A stretch of 64,000 bases of DNA from Adineta steineri. Its lineage: Eukaryota > Rotifera > Eurotatoria > Adinetida > Adinetidae. The notes beneath the pieces are model-generated. The model did not search any database, was not told where the DNA came from, and saw only the letters and a program-made list of their open reading frames with translations. Positions 10,282-20,250 of the stretch are shown piece after piece. A program made the translations under genes and the position numbers. Positions within the stretch are counted from its first letter, which is position 1. Each line of letters begins with the position of its first letter. The DNA lies in assembly GCA_905250115.1 (NCBI GenBank), contig CAJNOI010000067.1:192490-256489 (forward strand), given 5' to 3'.

Positions 10282-12801
10282 ATGGCTTCAAACATTAATG
10301 AATCGTATGCTAGAACTATTACATCTGAAATGCAATCAATAGACGTGTCACACATTACAATTAAAAGCCTGGTTAAAATAAGGCAGCAGTTTTTAGAAGT
10401 TTTGAACCGTATTATCAATCTCCTCAAAAATGAGAGTAATATATTGGACTATGACGACCAAACAGAAACTACAAATAATACACAAAGACTAATACATGAG
10501 TTTGACTCCATTTATTCAAATGTCAAGCATCTCGAATTACGTATGTGTATAGTAGCACCAATGAAAGCAGGAAAATCAACGATCATCAATGCTATTTTGG
10601 GTCAAAATGTTCTTCCTTCACGTAACGCCGCCATGACTGTCATTCCAACCGAAGTAGTTCTTGAAGTTGCTAAACCAGGTGACATCGTCGATGAACCAAC
10701 TCTCGTTATGGATAAGGAATTGATTGAAGAAATTATGTCAATGCAGCAAAGCGTTCGTTTTCATCTCTCAACTAGTCGAACGTTGGAAGGCTTACAGAGA
10801 AAACTTCCTGAACATACCCATTTAGTTTCTATTGCAGAAAAAATCCGAGATGCAGCTAATAATGGTCGTACATTCGAAGAGAGGATAACTGGCACTTCAT
10901 ATATCTGGGACACACTTCAGTATATAAATGATGTTATTCGTCTTCATGAAATTTTAATGCCAGCAGAACGCTCCAATACACATCATCGTTCATTCAAGAA
11001 GTTACCGCGAATCATTGCGCGATATACATGTTTAGGTAACGAAAGTATGGCGCACGAATCATTTGGACATTTGGTTATCGTTGACACACCTGGACCGAAT
11101 GAAGATATGAGTACTAATTTTCTGAAAGAAATCATAATACGAGAATTGAAAAGATCTACTGTGATACTTGTCGTCCTTGATTACACGGCATTTAATACTG
11201 AAGCAGACAAAATTATTAAAACTGAAATTATGAATATTCGCCAGACAACTTCTGCTAGTGATGATTCACTTTTTGCACTAGTAAACAAAGTCGATCAACG
11301 ACGACAACGACGCGGAGATATGAGTAAAGCAGAAGTTCATGATCTTGTACGGAATAAATTCGATATTGGTCAAGCTGCTTCTGATCATCAAACGGCTAGT
11401 CGAGTGTTTGAAGTCCAGGCATATCGAGCTTTACTGGCAAAACAATTTTTGACTGAAGTCAGTCGCATGGATCCAAATCAACAATTTGCCATCGAAAATC
11501 TAGAGTCAGGTTCGGATTTTCTACAGGAAGCGTACGGACCTATATATGATAATGAAAATCCACCGACCACTCATAAAGCCAAAGCAGATGCACTAAAATT
11601 ATGGCAAAAATCCGGTTTTGAATCATTTCTTAATGGTGCTGTTGAGAAACTTATCGAAAGAGCCGCACCACGTGTTATTGAATCGGCCTTGAACCACTGT
11701 CAATCTAATCTAGATCGTTTGCATGAAGTTTTAACTATTAGAGAGAGACTTCTTTGGGCTGATGAGAAAGCATTGCGTCTGCAAAGTGATGTACTCTATG
11801 TTGAAATGCAATGTGCTCAAAATATTATGGAAGAGCAAAATGCAACTTTAGTAGATGAACAGACAAGAATAACTGATTATTTTCAAACTCAATTCAAGCA
11901 AATGGAGGAAAATACTCTGAAGCAATTGGAAGAAGTATTTAAAGAATACTATCGACCTGATCAACTCTATCGAGCTCATTCGGGCAACACAAATTCATCT
12001 AAGGATATCATTGGTACAGCCTCCACGGTTATCATCCCCTCACCCATTCACAAATTCATGCGGCGAGTAGGGACGACGATCGATCATCTAGCTAATCGGC
12101 ATGGACTTTTGATCTTTAAAAATGAGTACGACGGTCTCAATTTCATACGGAGTGTCGCGCGACAAATTCGTGCAATAACTGACGTAGCTCTACTTAGCAT
12201 TCGAAATGATGTGGATCTCCAATGTGATGAAGCCTGTCTTCGACTAAATCATCAACTTGAAGAAAAAACAAAAGAGCTATTAATTGCTGCTCAGAACCAA
12301 TTAGCAGACGCTTTCAATATCCAGTTTCGAAAGCCGCCTAATTTTGATATCATCTACTCTATCCCGAGAGATTTTGAGTTAAAATTACAAAAGATTTTCA
12401 CTCCTTGGTGGCTGTTTGGTTTGGTTACGATTCTGTATGATGATGGATACGTAGAAGGAACAAAATATCAAATCATAATCAGTGAGATGAAAAACCACTT
12501 TATATGTCAATTTCAGACTCATATGAAAGAGATCGAAACAGAATTGGATCAGTATTTAACCGATGTATTAAACAAAAGTTTCACTCGACACTTTCAAGAG
12601 CTCAATGATTATTTAGCACGTTATCAAAACTATGTTAATAAGTCGATCGATGATCAAGTTCGAACCATCGCGGAAAAAATTACACTTAAAGGCAAAGTAC
12701 TCGAATTAAAGGAGCAAATCGAAGAAAACATGCAACTAGTATCTGATATTCATGAATTCTTTGAATCGCATGAACATCCCACATCAGTTGATGTTCTATA
12801 A
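10282..12801 (+). CDS. Dynamin-like large GTPase (intronless)
   Basis: A single 839-aa exon starting at ATG 10282. Dynamin-family GTPases remodel membranes by nucleotide-driven assembly. The G domain is complete: P-loop APMKAGKSTIINAILG (about residue 94), a switch-I Thr region (AMTVIPTE), G3 VDTPGPNED (about residue 266) and G4 NKVD (about residue 338). The rest is mostly helical with Glu/Lys/Gln-rich segments, as in a stalk. A short hydrophobic patch (FTPWWLFGLVTILY, about residue 710) could act as a membrane paddle. There is no PH or proline-rich domain, so it is not classical dynamin; the P-loop resembles bacterial dynamin-like proteins such as CrfC. The lack of introns in a neighbourhood of intron-rich genes would fit bacterial transfer or retroposition, but this is not proven. 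Confidence 0.88.
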   Translation: MASNINESYARTITSEMQSIDVSHITIKSLVKIRQQFLEVLNRIINLLKNESNILDYDDQTETTNNTQRLIHEFDSIYSNVKHLELRMCIVAPMKAGKSTIINAILGQNVLPSRNAAMTVIPTEVVLEVAKPGDIVDEPTLVMDKELIEEIMSMQQSVRFHLSTSRTLEGLQRKLPEHTHLVSIAEKIRDAANNGRTFEERITGTSYIWDTLQYINDVIRLHEILMPAERSNTHHRSFKKLPRIIARYTCLGNESMAHESFGHLVIVDTPGPNEDMSTNFLKEIIIRELKRSTVILVVLDYTAFNTEADKIIKTEIMNIRQTTSASDDSLFALVNKVDQRRQRRGDMSKAEVHDLVRNKFDIGQAASDHQTASRVFEVQAYRALLAKQFLTEVSRMDPNQQFAIENLESGSDFLQEAYGPIYDNENPPTTHKAKADALKLWQKSGFESFLNGAVEKLIERAAPRVIESALNHCQSNLDRLHEVLTIRERLLWADEKALRLQSDVLYVEMQCAQNIMEEQNATLVDEQTRITDYFQTQFKQMEENTLKQLEEVFKEYYRPDQLYRAHSGNTNSSKDIIGTASTVIIPSPIHKFMRRVGTTIDHLANRHGLLIFKNEYDGLNFIRSVARQIRAITDVALLSIRNDVDLQCDEACLRLNHQLEEKTKELLIAAQNQLADAFNIQFRKPPNFDIIYSIPRDFELKLQKIFTPWWLFGLVTILYDDGYVEGTKYQIIISEMKNHFICQFQTHMKEIETELDQYLTDVLNKSFTRHFQELNDYLARYQNYVNKSIDDQVRTIAEKITLKGKVLELKEQIEENMQLVSDIHEFFESHEHPTSVDVL

Positions 12802-12876
12802 GATCTATCTTTTTTTCTGTGTCTACTTAGTATTAAATTTAAATAAAATCAAATCAAAAACTAGTTATTGTAATTT

Positions 12877-14786
12877 TCATTGTAAAATGATAAAAGTTCC
12901 GGATGATTTAATCAAATAATCAGATGCGGTGATTTTCTCGGAATCCATTATATTTCGTAACATGGTGATTAATTCATCATTTACATTACGTAGGTTAAGA
13001 CATAACGATTGAAGATGAGGAATGTCGGTTTTTCTTTTCAGTAAAATAAATTGTACCAGCTCTTCTATATCATCATCATCATCTTTGATGGAATCTACTT
13101 GAAAATACGTCATATGTGGACAAAGCTTAATAAGAAACTCTGTTAATTTCATATTCATTTTTTGAGCAACTTTTGTAATTGCATTCGACATTGATACGGA
13201 TAAAAATTTCTCCTCATCTTCAATTGATAAACTATTGCATCGCTCTTCTGATACTACATCCATCTTCAATGAATCAAGACATGGTAATAAATTAATTAGT
13301 TGAATAAAATTATCTAGAGATAATTGACTATTACAGGAATATATGCTTGTAAATTTCATTTGACTCAAAATTGGAATCAATTGTTCGATCATTGGTTGCG
13401 GCCAAGGCAGATCGTCAACATTACTGATCAGTAATTCGTTAGATGTCGAATTGCTCATCGTTTGGATTTTTTGATCAAAGTCAAACCGTGTTGATCTACG
13501 AAAGAAAATGAAGAAATGATTTGTTAAGAAAATGTTTTTCTTTTTCGCTAATACATATATGAAGAAATAAAATAGGAACTTTCATCAGGTTCAATTTCTA
13601 ATCTAATATTCCATTGATGATCAATCCAAAATGATGAATTTAATTGATCAATAACAGAATTGATTTTGCTCACATCAGTAGTTACTGAAGATCTTAACAG
13701 AATTTTTTCTAATTGTGGTAGATCTTTTTCAATTAGTATCCGCCATTGATCAGGTTCAATATCATCATCATCAGGCAAATAACCGTGAATCCAGAATATT
13801 TTTATTTAAGAACCAATATCCTTGACGAATTTTTGAAATCTATCAAATTTAACAGAACATTCTTCTATTCGAAGATACTTTAAATTAGAACATCTTATTG
13901 AGAAGTCATTGTCGTCATCCTCTTTCGGTTGAAACAATCTAGTACAATATAAACGATGTAATTGTGGTGTATGGCTAAGAACCGAAAGAAGACTATCGAG
14001 ATCACAATCATAATCCATATGTAAAGATGTGATTGAATTCGATTGTATAGTCTTATCAACAAATGTTGGAAGATATTGATCATTGTATTTTATCACTGAT
14101 AAAGAACTATATTCTAAATAAGGTAAAGTGAAAATAATTTCATATATATCATCAATAAACATGTCATCTTCATTGTAACATTGATCACCGTAGAGTACAA
14201 TAGTAAGTGAAAGAAGATGCGGTAAACTTTTTAAACATTTCAATTGTTGTGCTTGAAAATAGTCTTCAATTACATGAAGAAGAATTAATTTCAGGTGAAT
14301 AAATGTTGAATCAAAAGTACAATTTTGGAAAAAACTTTCCGCTTGTACAGGATCATGAAGATGAAATGAAAGAATTCGATTATTCGGAATGAGAAGATTT
14401 TTACAACAATCTTCTATTTTCAAGTGTGATTCATTATCAATGCAGATTTTCAATAAAAATGATGACGTTGTAATCAGCTTTTGAAAACGAGCATTCAATT
14501 CATCAAATGCTTTATATATTGCATGCCCATCAAGATAATCAAATACTTCATAGCAGATTTCATTTGACAAATTCTCCAGTTGGGTAATTAAGCTATGAAA
14601 ATAACTAAATAAAATTTAGATATCTTTCGATTAGACTTACTTGTCGTCAGACGTTGTTCTTGCTGATAAAATTAGCAAATATAGGATATATATACGAATA
14701 CACAAATACGAATGTTACTTACGTCGAAATTTTTTTTTCTGAATACTAGATAATTCCAGTTGGCGTTTAGTTGAGTTTTTATTCAT
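12877..14786 (-). pseudogene. F-box/LRR-like protein with a premature in-frame stop
   Basis: Exons: 14723-14786, 14641-14662, 13555-14592 and 12877-13495. Phases join into 580 codons. It begins with a short Lys/Arg-rich N-terminus, then an F-box (LENLSNEICYEVFDYLDGHA), then leucine-rich segments (for example LPHLLSLTIVLY, CSNLKYLRIEECSV). F-box proteins recruit substrates to SCF ubiquitin ligases, with the LRR region normally the substrate reader. A TAA at 13808-13806 ends the frame after 290 codons, directly after the conserved FVKDIGS. The same frame resumes at once (IKIFWIHGYLPDDDD) and runs through the normal exon-3 donor. So only one nonsense codon breaks the gene. It converges tail to tail with the dynamin-like gene, 75 bp apart. 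Confidence 0.75.
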
Positions 14787-15048
14787 TTAAAAAGTTGATA
14801 CAATCCAAATAGAAATATTCAACGTAATGGTAGAAAGAAGAAAGTGTTATCGTAATCAATGAAATGAGAGAATGAAACATCTTTATCTTTTTATGCAGAT
14901 TGACGTCACTTTTTTTCTTGTTGATAGAGATAAGGGGGTAGTGTACCAAAATTGAATCTTTCTCATCATTTTTAATCTATAATTTCATAATAGAATGAAA
15001 ATAATAAATTGATCATAATGATTGAAATATTTTATTTTTAAATAATAT

Positions 15049-15093
15049 GGTGGGTGTGGGTGATGAATCAGAAGATTACACCTACCCACATCC
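15049..15093. repeat. GT-rich foldback
   Basis: The arms are GGTGGGTGTGGGTG and CACCTACCCACATCC, with a loop of about 16 nt. Same family as the foldbacks near 17.96, 45.83, 53.5 and 58.28 kb. Confidence 0.7.
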
Positions 15094-15651
15094 TTGAAAT
15101 TGACAGGACGTTGATATATAAGTAGACTACTGTATTCATTTGACAGTTTTTTCTAAGAAAAATAGTAAATATTTGAGTGTGTACATGTTTAATGGTTGAA
15201 TTATACATACATTAAATAAGGGAAGTAGACTATGTGTTTGATGCACGAAACATAATTACGCTTCAATAAATGCAAATAAATCGAGCTCCTCATTATTTTT
15301 CTAATGGATTGTACGAGCAGAAAAAAAGAAAAGTAACATACGTAGAGACTAATACAGTGTTTTTGTAAAGAACGACAAATCGGCAAGAAGAATAGCCTTC
15401 TAGGCAAGATTAAAGAATAATTATTCGCCATTTAAAATCAGCGTTTTTTTGTTATCATTTTTATAAAAAAAATCAACAAAAGCACATGGTATTGCTGTTC
15501 TTTTCTTTCTATTAATCTATTATGTAGGTAAAACGACGAGTGTTTAGAACACTAGAAAAGAATGAAATAAACATCAAATTGAAAGAACAATTTAGACTTA
15601 ATCAAATATATCTTGGATCGATTCAGATTGGAACATATGTACATTTAGTTG

Positions 15652-15700
15652 AGGATGTGGGTGCGGGTGTGTATATCTATCTTCTCTTAACCCACATCCA
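15652..15700. repeat. GT-rich foldback
   Basis: GAGGATGTGGGTGCGGGTGT on the left and TTAACCCACATCC on the right. An imperfect hairpin of the same family. Confidence 0.65.
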
Positions 15701-16204
15701 TACCTATCTATATGGCATGATGCTTGTATTTCTCCTTTTTTATGTATGAATATTATAACTACTAAGCGAGAGTGAGTATTTTCTTCATTACTCATTTATA
15801 CCCACTCAGATTTACTCTGATTTGTGATCAAAACAAGACGTAGTGATGCATTAAAAATACGACCGCTACTGTGTAAAAGTGGTGCAAATACAATTTTTTT
15901 TCTTCTTCTGCGCATATTATATTTATTATAAAGCGGTAATTTTTACATTCGTCTATCGCAAAATTCACCATCGATTATGAAAAATATTTATTAACCATAT
16001 ATAACAAACGACAAATTTTTATTATAAACTGATATTTCAAATTAACAATGTGAATAAATCATCTTCGTTCAAATACTTATAATGTGCAGTTGCTTTCTAT
16101 AATGCAAATTTGGCATAATATTCTTGATGATCATATTTGTTATTTTTCTTCTGTTCGTTCCGTTTTGAAATAAGGTTTTGAAAAGATTTACTTTATTTTT
16201 GTCG

Positions 16205-17670
16205 ATGAATAGCAACCACCACAACAATAAGAAGAAAAGCAATATTTGCAGTTTTACATTCATCTCACAAGCTCAGATACCAGTATATGTTACTGGAGTT
16301 GAACGGAGTTGGAACTTTCTCAAATTAGAATTTGATCGTCAGAGTGATGGACTTCCGAGTGCGAATGCTAGATATTATCAAACCTTATATACTGGTCCTA
16401 AACTTTTTGCCGTAGACGACAATGACGTAGTCTATTATCATGATGCAGAACAATGGACTCCTTATAGTAGTGCATCAATTATAACATATTCATATGACTC
16501 AGATTTTGTAGAAGATGAGGATGAAAGTAATGATGTTTGCGTATTATCACCAGATTTTCATTATGAAGAAATATTAAATAAAAGACAAGTAAGTTTATCC
16601 CAATAAAAACTTTAACTTAATACAAAATTGACAAGATTTTGAGATATCTGGTTTAGATGTCGGAGGCTATTGTATTATGGTATTACAAAGACAAGATGGA
16701 TGTTTCTTTAGACAATGATGAAAACGACCACTGGTTGCCATATTCTGATATTGAAAATGAAATAATCGAAGAAGCATATCAGCGAAAGTCAGATAGAGAA
16801 TCATTTATAGAATTAGATACTTACTTAATTGACTTCAACCAATTGGTACAAGTGAGCAAATTAGATAGTACTAAACAACAAACAATTAAACGTGTTATTG
16901 AAAGTAAGAATGAACGCAAATATATTCTTCAAGAACGATTTTCAGAACCATTGTCGCAAGTCTCGCCTACATCATACACATTCGGGCACGAATATGAATG
17001 GAGTCCATTGATTATGCAATGGATACAGTCAAAAGTTGGTAAACATTGTTTATTTAATGCGAAAAAATGTGTAAGAAAAGCGATTGAAGGCATAATGACT
17101 GAAGGACGTCTCATTGGAAAAGAAATTGAAGCAAGTTATTTAGTGAGAAAATTGGAACCTTGTAAAAAACTGCTAATAAAAGACATATCGAAAATATGTG
17201 TTCATCTATTTACAAGAGCTAGTTTTCTATATCGTGTCGTAAACACTGCACTACGTAATAGTGATCTAAGTAAAATTGATACACTGGGTCCTTATTGTTA
17301 TTTACTTCGAGCTTATATACGTTCGGCTGGTACAGAATATAATGGATATCTATATCGTGGTTGTAATCTCTCTGAGGAACAAGTCAGCCAATATCGCAAT
17401 GCTGTTTCTATGAAAGAATGGAAAACTTGGCGCAGTTTTACGTCAACAAGTAAAAATCAACAAGTCGTTGAAATCTTTGGAGTGAATACATTATTCGTAA
17501 TTAATGTTAAAGAAATAGGAATATCCTCGAATCGTGCTTTTAATATTCAACATATATCACAGTTTCCAGATGAGGAAGAAGTTCTTCTACCAGCTGGTGT
17601 TTTATTTCAAATAGTAGATGTTCAGAAAGATGAAAACACAAAAAAATGGATTATACATTTACAACTATAG
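16205..17670 (+). CDS. WWE-domain mono-ADP-ribosyltransferase (ARTC/R-S-E class)
   Basis: Two exons, 16205-16588 and 16657-17670, give 465 aa. The start is uncertain: ATG 16205 is the first Met in frame, but an upstream exon is possible. Exon 1 encodes an N-terminal region with Tyr/Trp-rich segments (WNFLKLEFD) and an acidic linker. Residues about 135-210 form a WWE-like domain (LWYYKDKMDVS ... HWLPYS ... IELDTYLIDFNQLVQ), a module that binds poly-ADP-ribose or ubiquitin-pathway partners. The C-terminal half is an arginine-specific-type transferase domain with the R-S-E triad: Arg in YLYRGCNL, Ser in WRSFTSTSK, and the ExE loop in FPDEEEVLLPAG. It transfers ADP-ribose from NAD to proteins. 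No signal peptide is seen, so it is probably intracellular. A second, TPR-linked transferase lies at 53.9-56.7 kb. Confidence 0.85.
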
Positions 17671-17958
17671 AAGTTAATATGTTTACAAAGTGGAAAAAAA
17701 CATTCTTTTTTATATGAACCTATGTTTTTCATTCGAAGTATGACTTTAACATGCTGTAGTTTAAATTAAGAGTACGTCTTTGTATATCAAGATCATTCTA
17801 TTTAAGTTTCTTTTTGACATATCTAAATGTAATCTTTATGCAAATTGTAAGACAATGACTTCAATGCTAATCTTATGATCTCTTCTTTCGATATATAGCT
17901 CCTTCTTCTTTTTAATATTTCAATATAAATATACAGAATAAAGGAAATTATTATCTTG

Positions 17959-18008
17959 AGGGTGTGGGTGTAGATATTATATTCATGTCACACCGACACC
18001 CACACCCT
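17959..18008. repeat. GT-rich foldback abutting the Hsp70 fragment
   Basis: AGGGTGTGGGTGTAGATATT and CACCGACACCCACACCCT form long complementary arms. It is preceded by CTTG, like several other copies. Its right arm ends within a few bases of the point where Hsp70 homology stops. Confidence 0.8.
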
Positions 18009-18011
18009 ATT

Positions 18012-18115
18012 TTTCTATTACCTTGTTCATTACGAATAATTTCAACTTTACCATGCTGAAATACAGCAAAACATGAATATGCTGTACCGAAATCAATACC
18101 TATTGCTCTAACCAT
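18012..18115 (-). pseudogene. Hsp70 N-terminal fragment
   Basis: From ATG at 18115 the minus strand reads [16 protein letters not shown] followed by [18 protein letters not shown]. This is the start of the Hsp70 ATPase domain, including the phosphate-1 loop [10 protein letters not shown] (usually IGIDLGTTYS). Homology stops after about 34 codons, right beside the foldback at 17959-18008. The rest of the chaperone (over 600 residues) is absent, so this is a truncated relic. Confidence 0.8.
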
Positions 18116-18423
18116 TGAAAATTATTCTCATAGAAATATATTCAATTTTGAAATATAACACTTTAACGGTTAGTAGCAATTTAACGTACCGTCAAGAAAA
18201 AGACAAAATATGTGCTGTGTTACTATTCATAAATGATAAGATAACGACTCAAAAGAAACTCATATAAAAAGGAAAAAATCAAGACAGTGAATAACAAAAT
18301 CATAAAAATAAGAGTAAGATGAAAAAGAAAATGTATTATGAGATAAAATATGAGTGAATATAAATGGATCAGAACATTATTATTGCTTTGAAACTATTGA
18401 CGGTCTCACTCACCTATTTTGAT

Positions 18424-18600
18424 AGGTTGAGCTGAGTGTGAGCGTGGATAAATGAGTATGAAGATGGGTGGGAGTGTGAGTGCGGATATAGATCTATGGC
18501 TGATTGAAATATGCACACCCACATTCACTCACACTATCACACCTTGATCTATAGGATGTGGTTGTGATATGAACAACACACATCTACCTACACTCTCAAC
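18424..18600. repeat. Composite GT/CA-rich foldback cluster
   Basis: Alternating G-rich (GGTTGAGCTGAGTGTGAGCG; GATGGGTGGGAGTGTGAGTG) and C-rich (CACACCCACATTCACTCACA; CTACCTACACTCTCAAC) blocks. The outer and inner arms pair with one another, suggesting nested insertions of the foldback family. Confidence 0.6.
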
Positions 18601-18928
18601 ATTCTTTAGTCAAATTCAAAAAAGTATTGTTAGGAGAGCTAACTATCTGTTCTTCTTCAGACACTCTTAATCATAAAAAAATACTCATCCAAATTATATA
18701 TTATCTTCTCACTGAACCTACCAAAAATATACATTAACGCTATCTTTCTGCATAAAACTAACCATTCGTTACTGAAAATACTATTAGTCAATTTTTTAAC
18801 GGCAAGATAATTGCATCATTTTCAAAACACTGTTATCAAAGCACACAAAATTACTTTCGATAACAAGTGCTATAAAAGCAACATCATATAACGTATTTTA
18901 ACAGTCGTCGTCAAAGTCTAACAGAAGT

Positions 18929-20250
18929 ATGTGCACATTTCTCTCGTTACCAGTAGAGCTCGTTTATCGAATTCTGGACCATGAGACCGATTTTACTTTG
19001 TTCTGTTCTATGCAAAATATCTGCCAACGATTTAATCAAATCCTTGACACTTATCCCCGATACCAAGTAAGTCTTCCATGAACTTTCAATACGTAGCTAT
19101 CATTTGTGCGACCTATAACCCTACTCAGATATCATTCAACGAGTTTATTAGGAGATAACATAATTTATCAAGTTAAAAGCATTTAGGGAAAGCTAGTGAG
19201 TCATACTACTAAGTAATCTTTTAAACAACAATCATTGCTTCCCTCTATTTTTCCCTTATAATTATTCCGATACGAACGCAATGTACTTCCTCTCAGACAT
19301 GGAATCATCAGAGAAGGGTGTGGGTTTAGATCTCGATGAAAAGATTAATCATACTAACAAATACACCCAAACCTACAATCACACTCATACGCACACCGAC
19401 ACCGACACCCATACCTTCAAAATCGCTTACGTCTTCTTCGCACAGACACTCACCACACTTCGTCTCGATTACAACCAAATCGGAGAGAAGGGAGCACAAC
19501 ATCTTGCTAATTCATTAAGACAGAACACAGTAAATCTCATTCTCTTTTCCACTATCTCATACAAACATGTACATTTTTTCACACAGGCACTCACTACACT
19601 TGATATCTACAACGAACAAATCGAACACAAAGGAGCACAATATGTTGCTGATTTATTAAGAAGCAACACAGTAAAACTCACTCTCTTCAGCCATCTCATA
19701 CAAATGTTTACACTTTTTCACACAGATACTCACCACACTTTATCTTGCCGGCAAGAATATCAGAGAGCAGGGAGCACAACACCTTGCTGGTTCATTAAGA
19801 GACAATACAGTAAATCTCATTTTCTCTTCAACTACCTCATACAAACATTTACACTTTTTCACATAGACACTCACCACACTTCATATCGGTGGCAATCAGA
19901 TCGGAGACAAAGGAGCACAACATTTTGCTGATTTACTAGAAAACGACAAAGTAAATCTCATTCTCTCTTCAACTATCTCATGAAAACGTTTACATTTTTT
20001 CACGCAGACACTCACCACGCTTGTTCTCTGCGGCAACCAAATCGGAGACGAAGCAGCACAACATCTTGCTGACTCGTTAAGAAATAACACAGTAAATCTC
20101 ATCCTATCTTCAACTATCTCAAAGAAACATTTGCACTTTTTCACACAGACACTCACCACACTTGATCTGTCCAACAATCAAATCGAGAAGAAAGTTCTAG
20201 GTCGTGTGAATGAACTTATCCAGAAGAATAAAGGATTGGCAAACTCGTAA
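18929..20250 (+). CDS. F-box protein with six RNI-type LRR modules, one per exon
   Basis: Exon 18929-19066 encodes an F-box-like start (LSLPVELVYRILDH, CSMQNICQRFN). Six further exons each encode one ribonuclease-inhibitor-type LRR: 19446-19529, 19587-19670, 19726-19809, 19867-19950, 20008-20091 (84 nt each, all phase 0) and 20149-20250, which ends the protein. The repeat is TLTTLxLxxNQIGxxGAQHLAxSLRxNT. The introns between modules are about 57 nt and nearly identical, so the exon-intron unit itself was duplicated. The 379 bp between the F-box exon and the first LRR exon hold a GT-rich foldback and no clear exon; N-terminal LRR exons may have been lost. The likely role is target recognition in an SCF-type ligase or NLR-like scaffold (inference). 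Predicted length about 219 aa. Confidence 0.72.
19316..19425. repeat. GT-rich foldback in the first intron of the F-box/LRR gene
   Basis: AAGGGTGTGGGTTTAGATCT on the left; a longer C-rich side (ACACCCAAACC ... ACACCGACACCGACACCCA) on the right. Same family as the intergenic copies. Confidence 0.65.

Larger units (their letters stand above)
14787..16204. other. Intergenic region with two GT-rich foldbacks
   Basis: Foldbacks at 15049-15093 (GGTGGGTGTGGGTGA against CACCTACCCACATCC) and 15652-15700 (GAGGATGTGGGTGCGGG against TTAACCCACATCC). The small ORFs here run through the foldbacks and show no domain. Confidence 0.5.
17671..18928. other. Intergenic region with foldback cluster
   Basis: Apart from the Hsp70 relic, it holds a dense group of GTGTGAG/GTGTGGG and complementary CACACCC words at 18424-18600 that could fold in several registers. 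The promoter of the F-box/LRR gene must lie just upstream of 18929. Confidence 0.5.

Noticed and set aside
17959..18008. GT-rich foldbacks as CRISPR-like or ordinary microsatellites
   Set aside because: They are not regularly spaced repeats with spacers, and arms plus shared loops show a foldback structure rather than a simple repeat.
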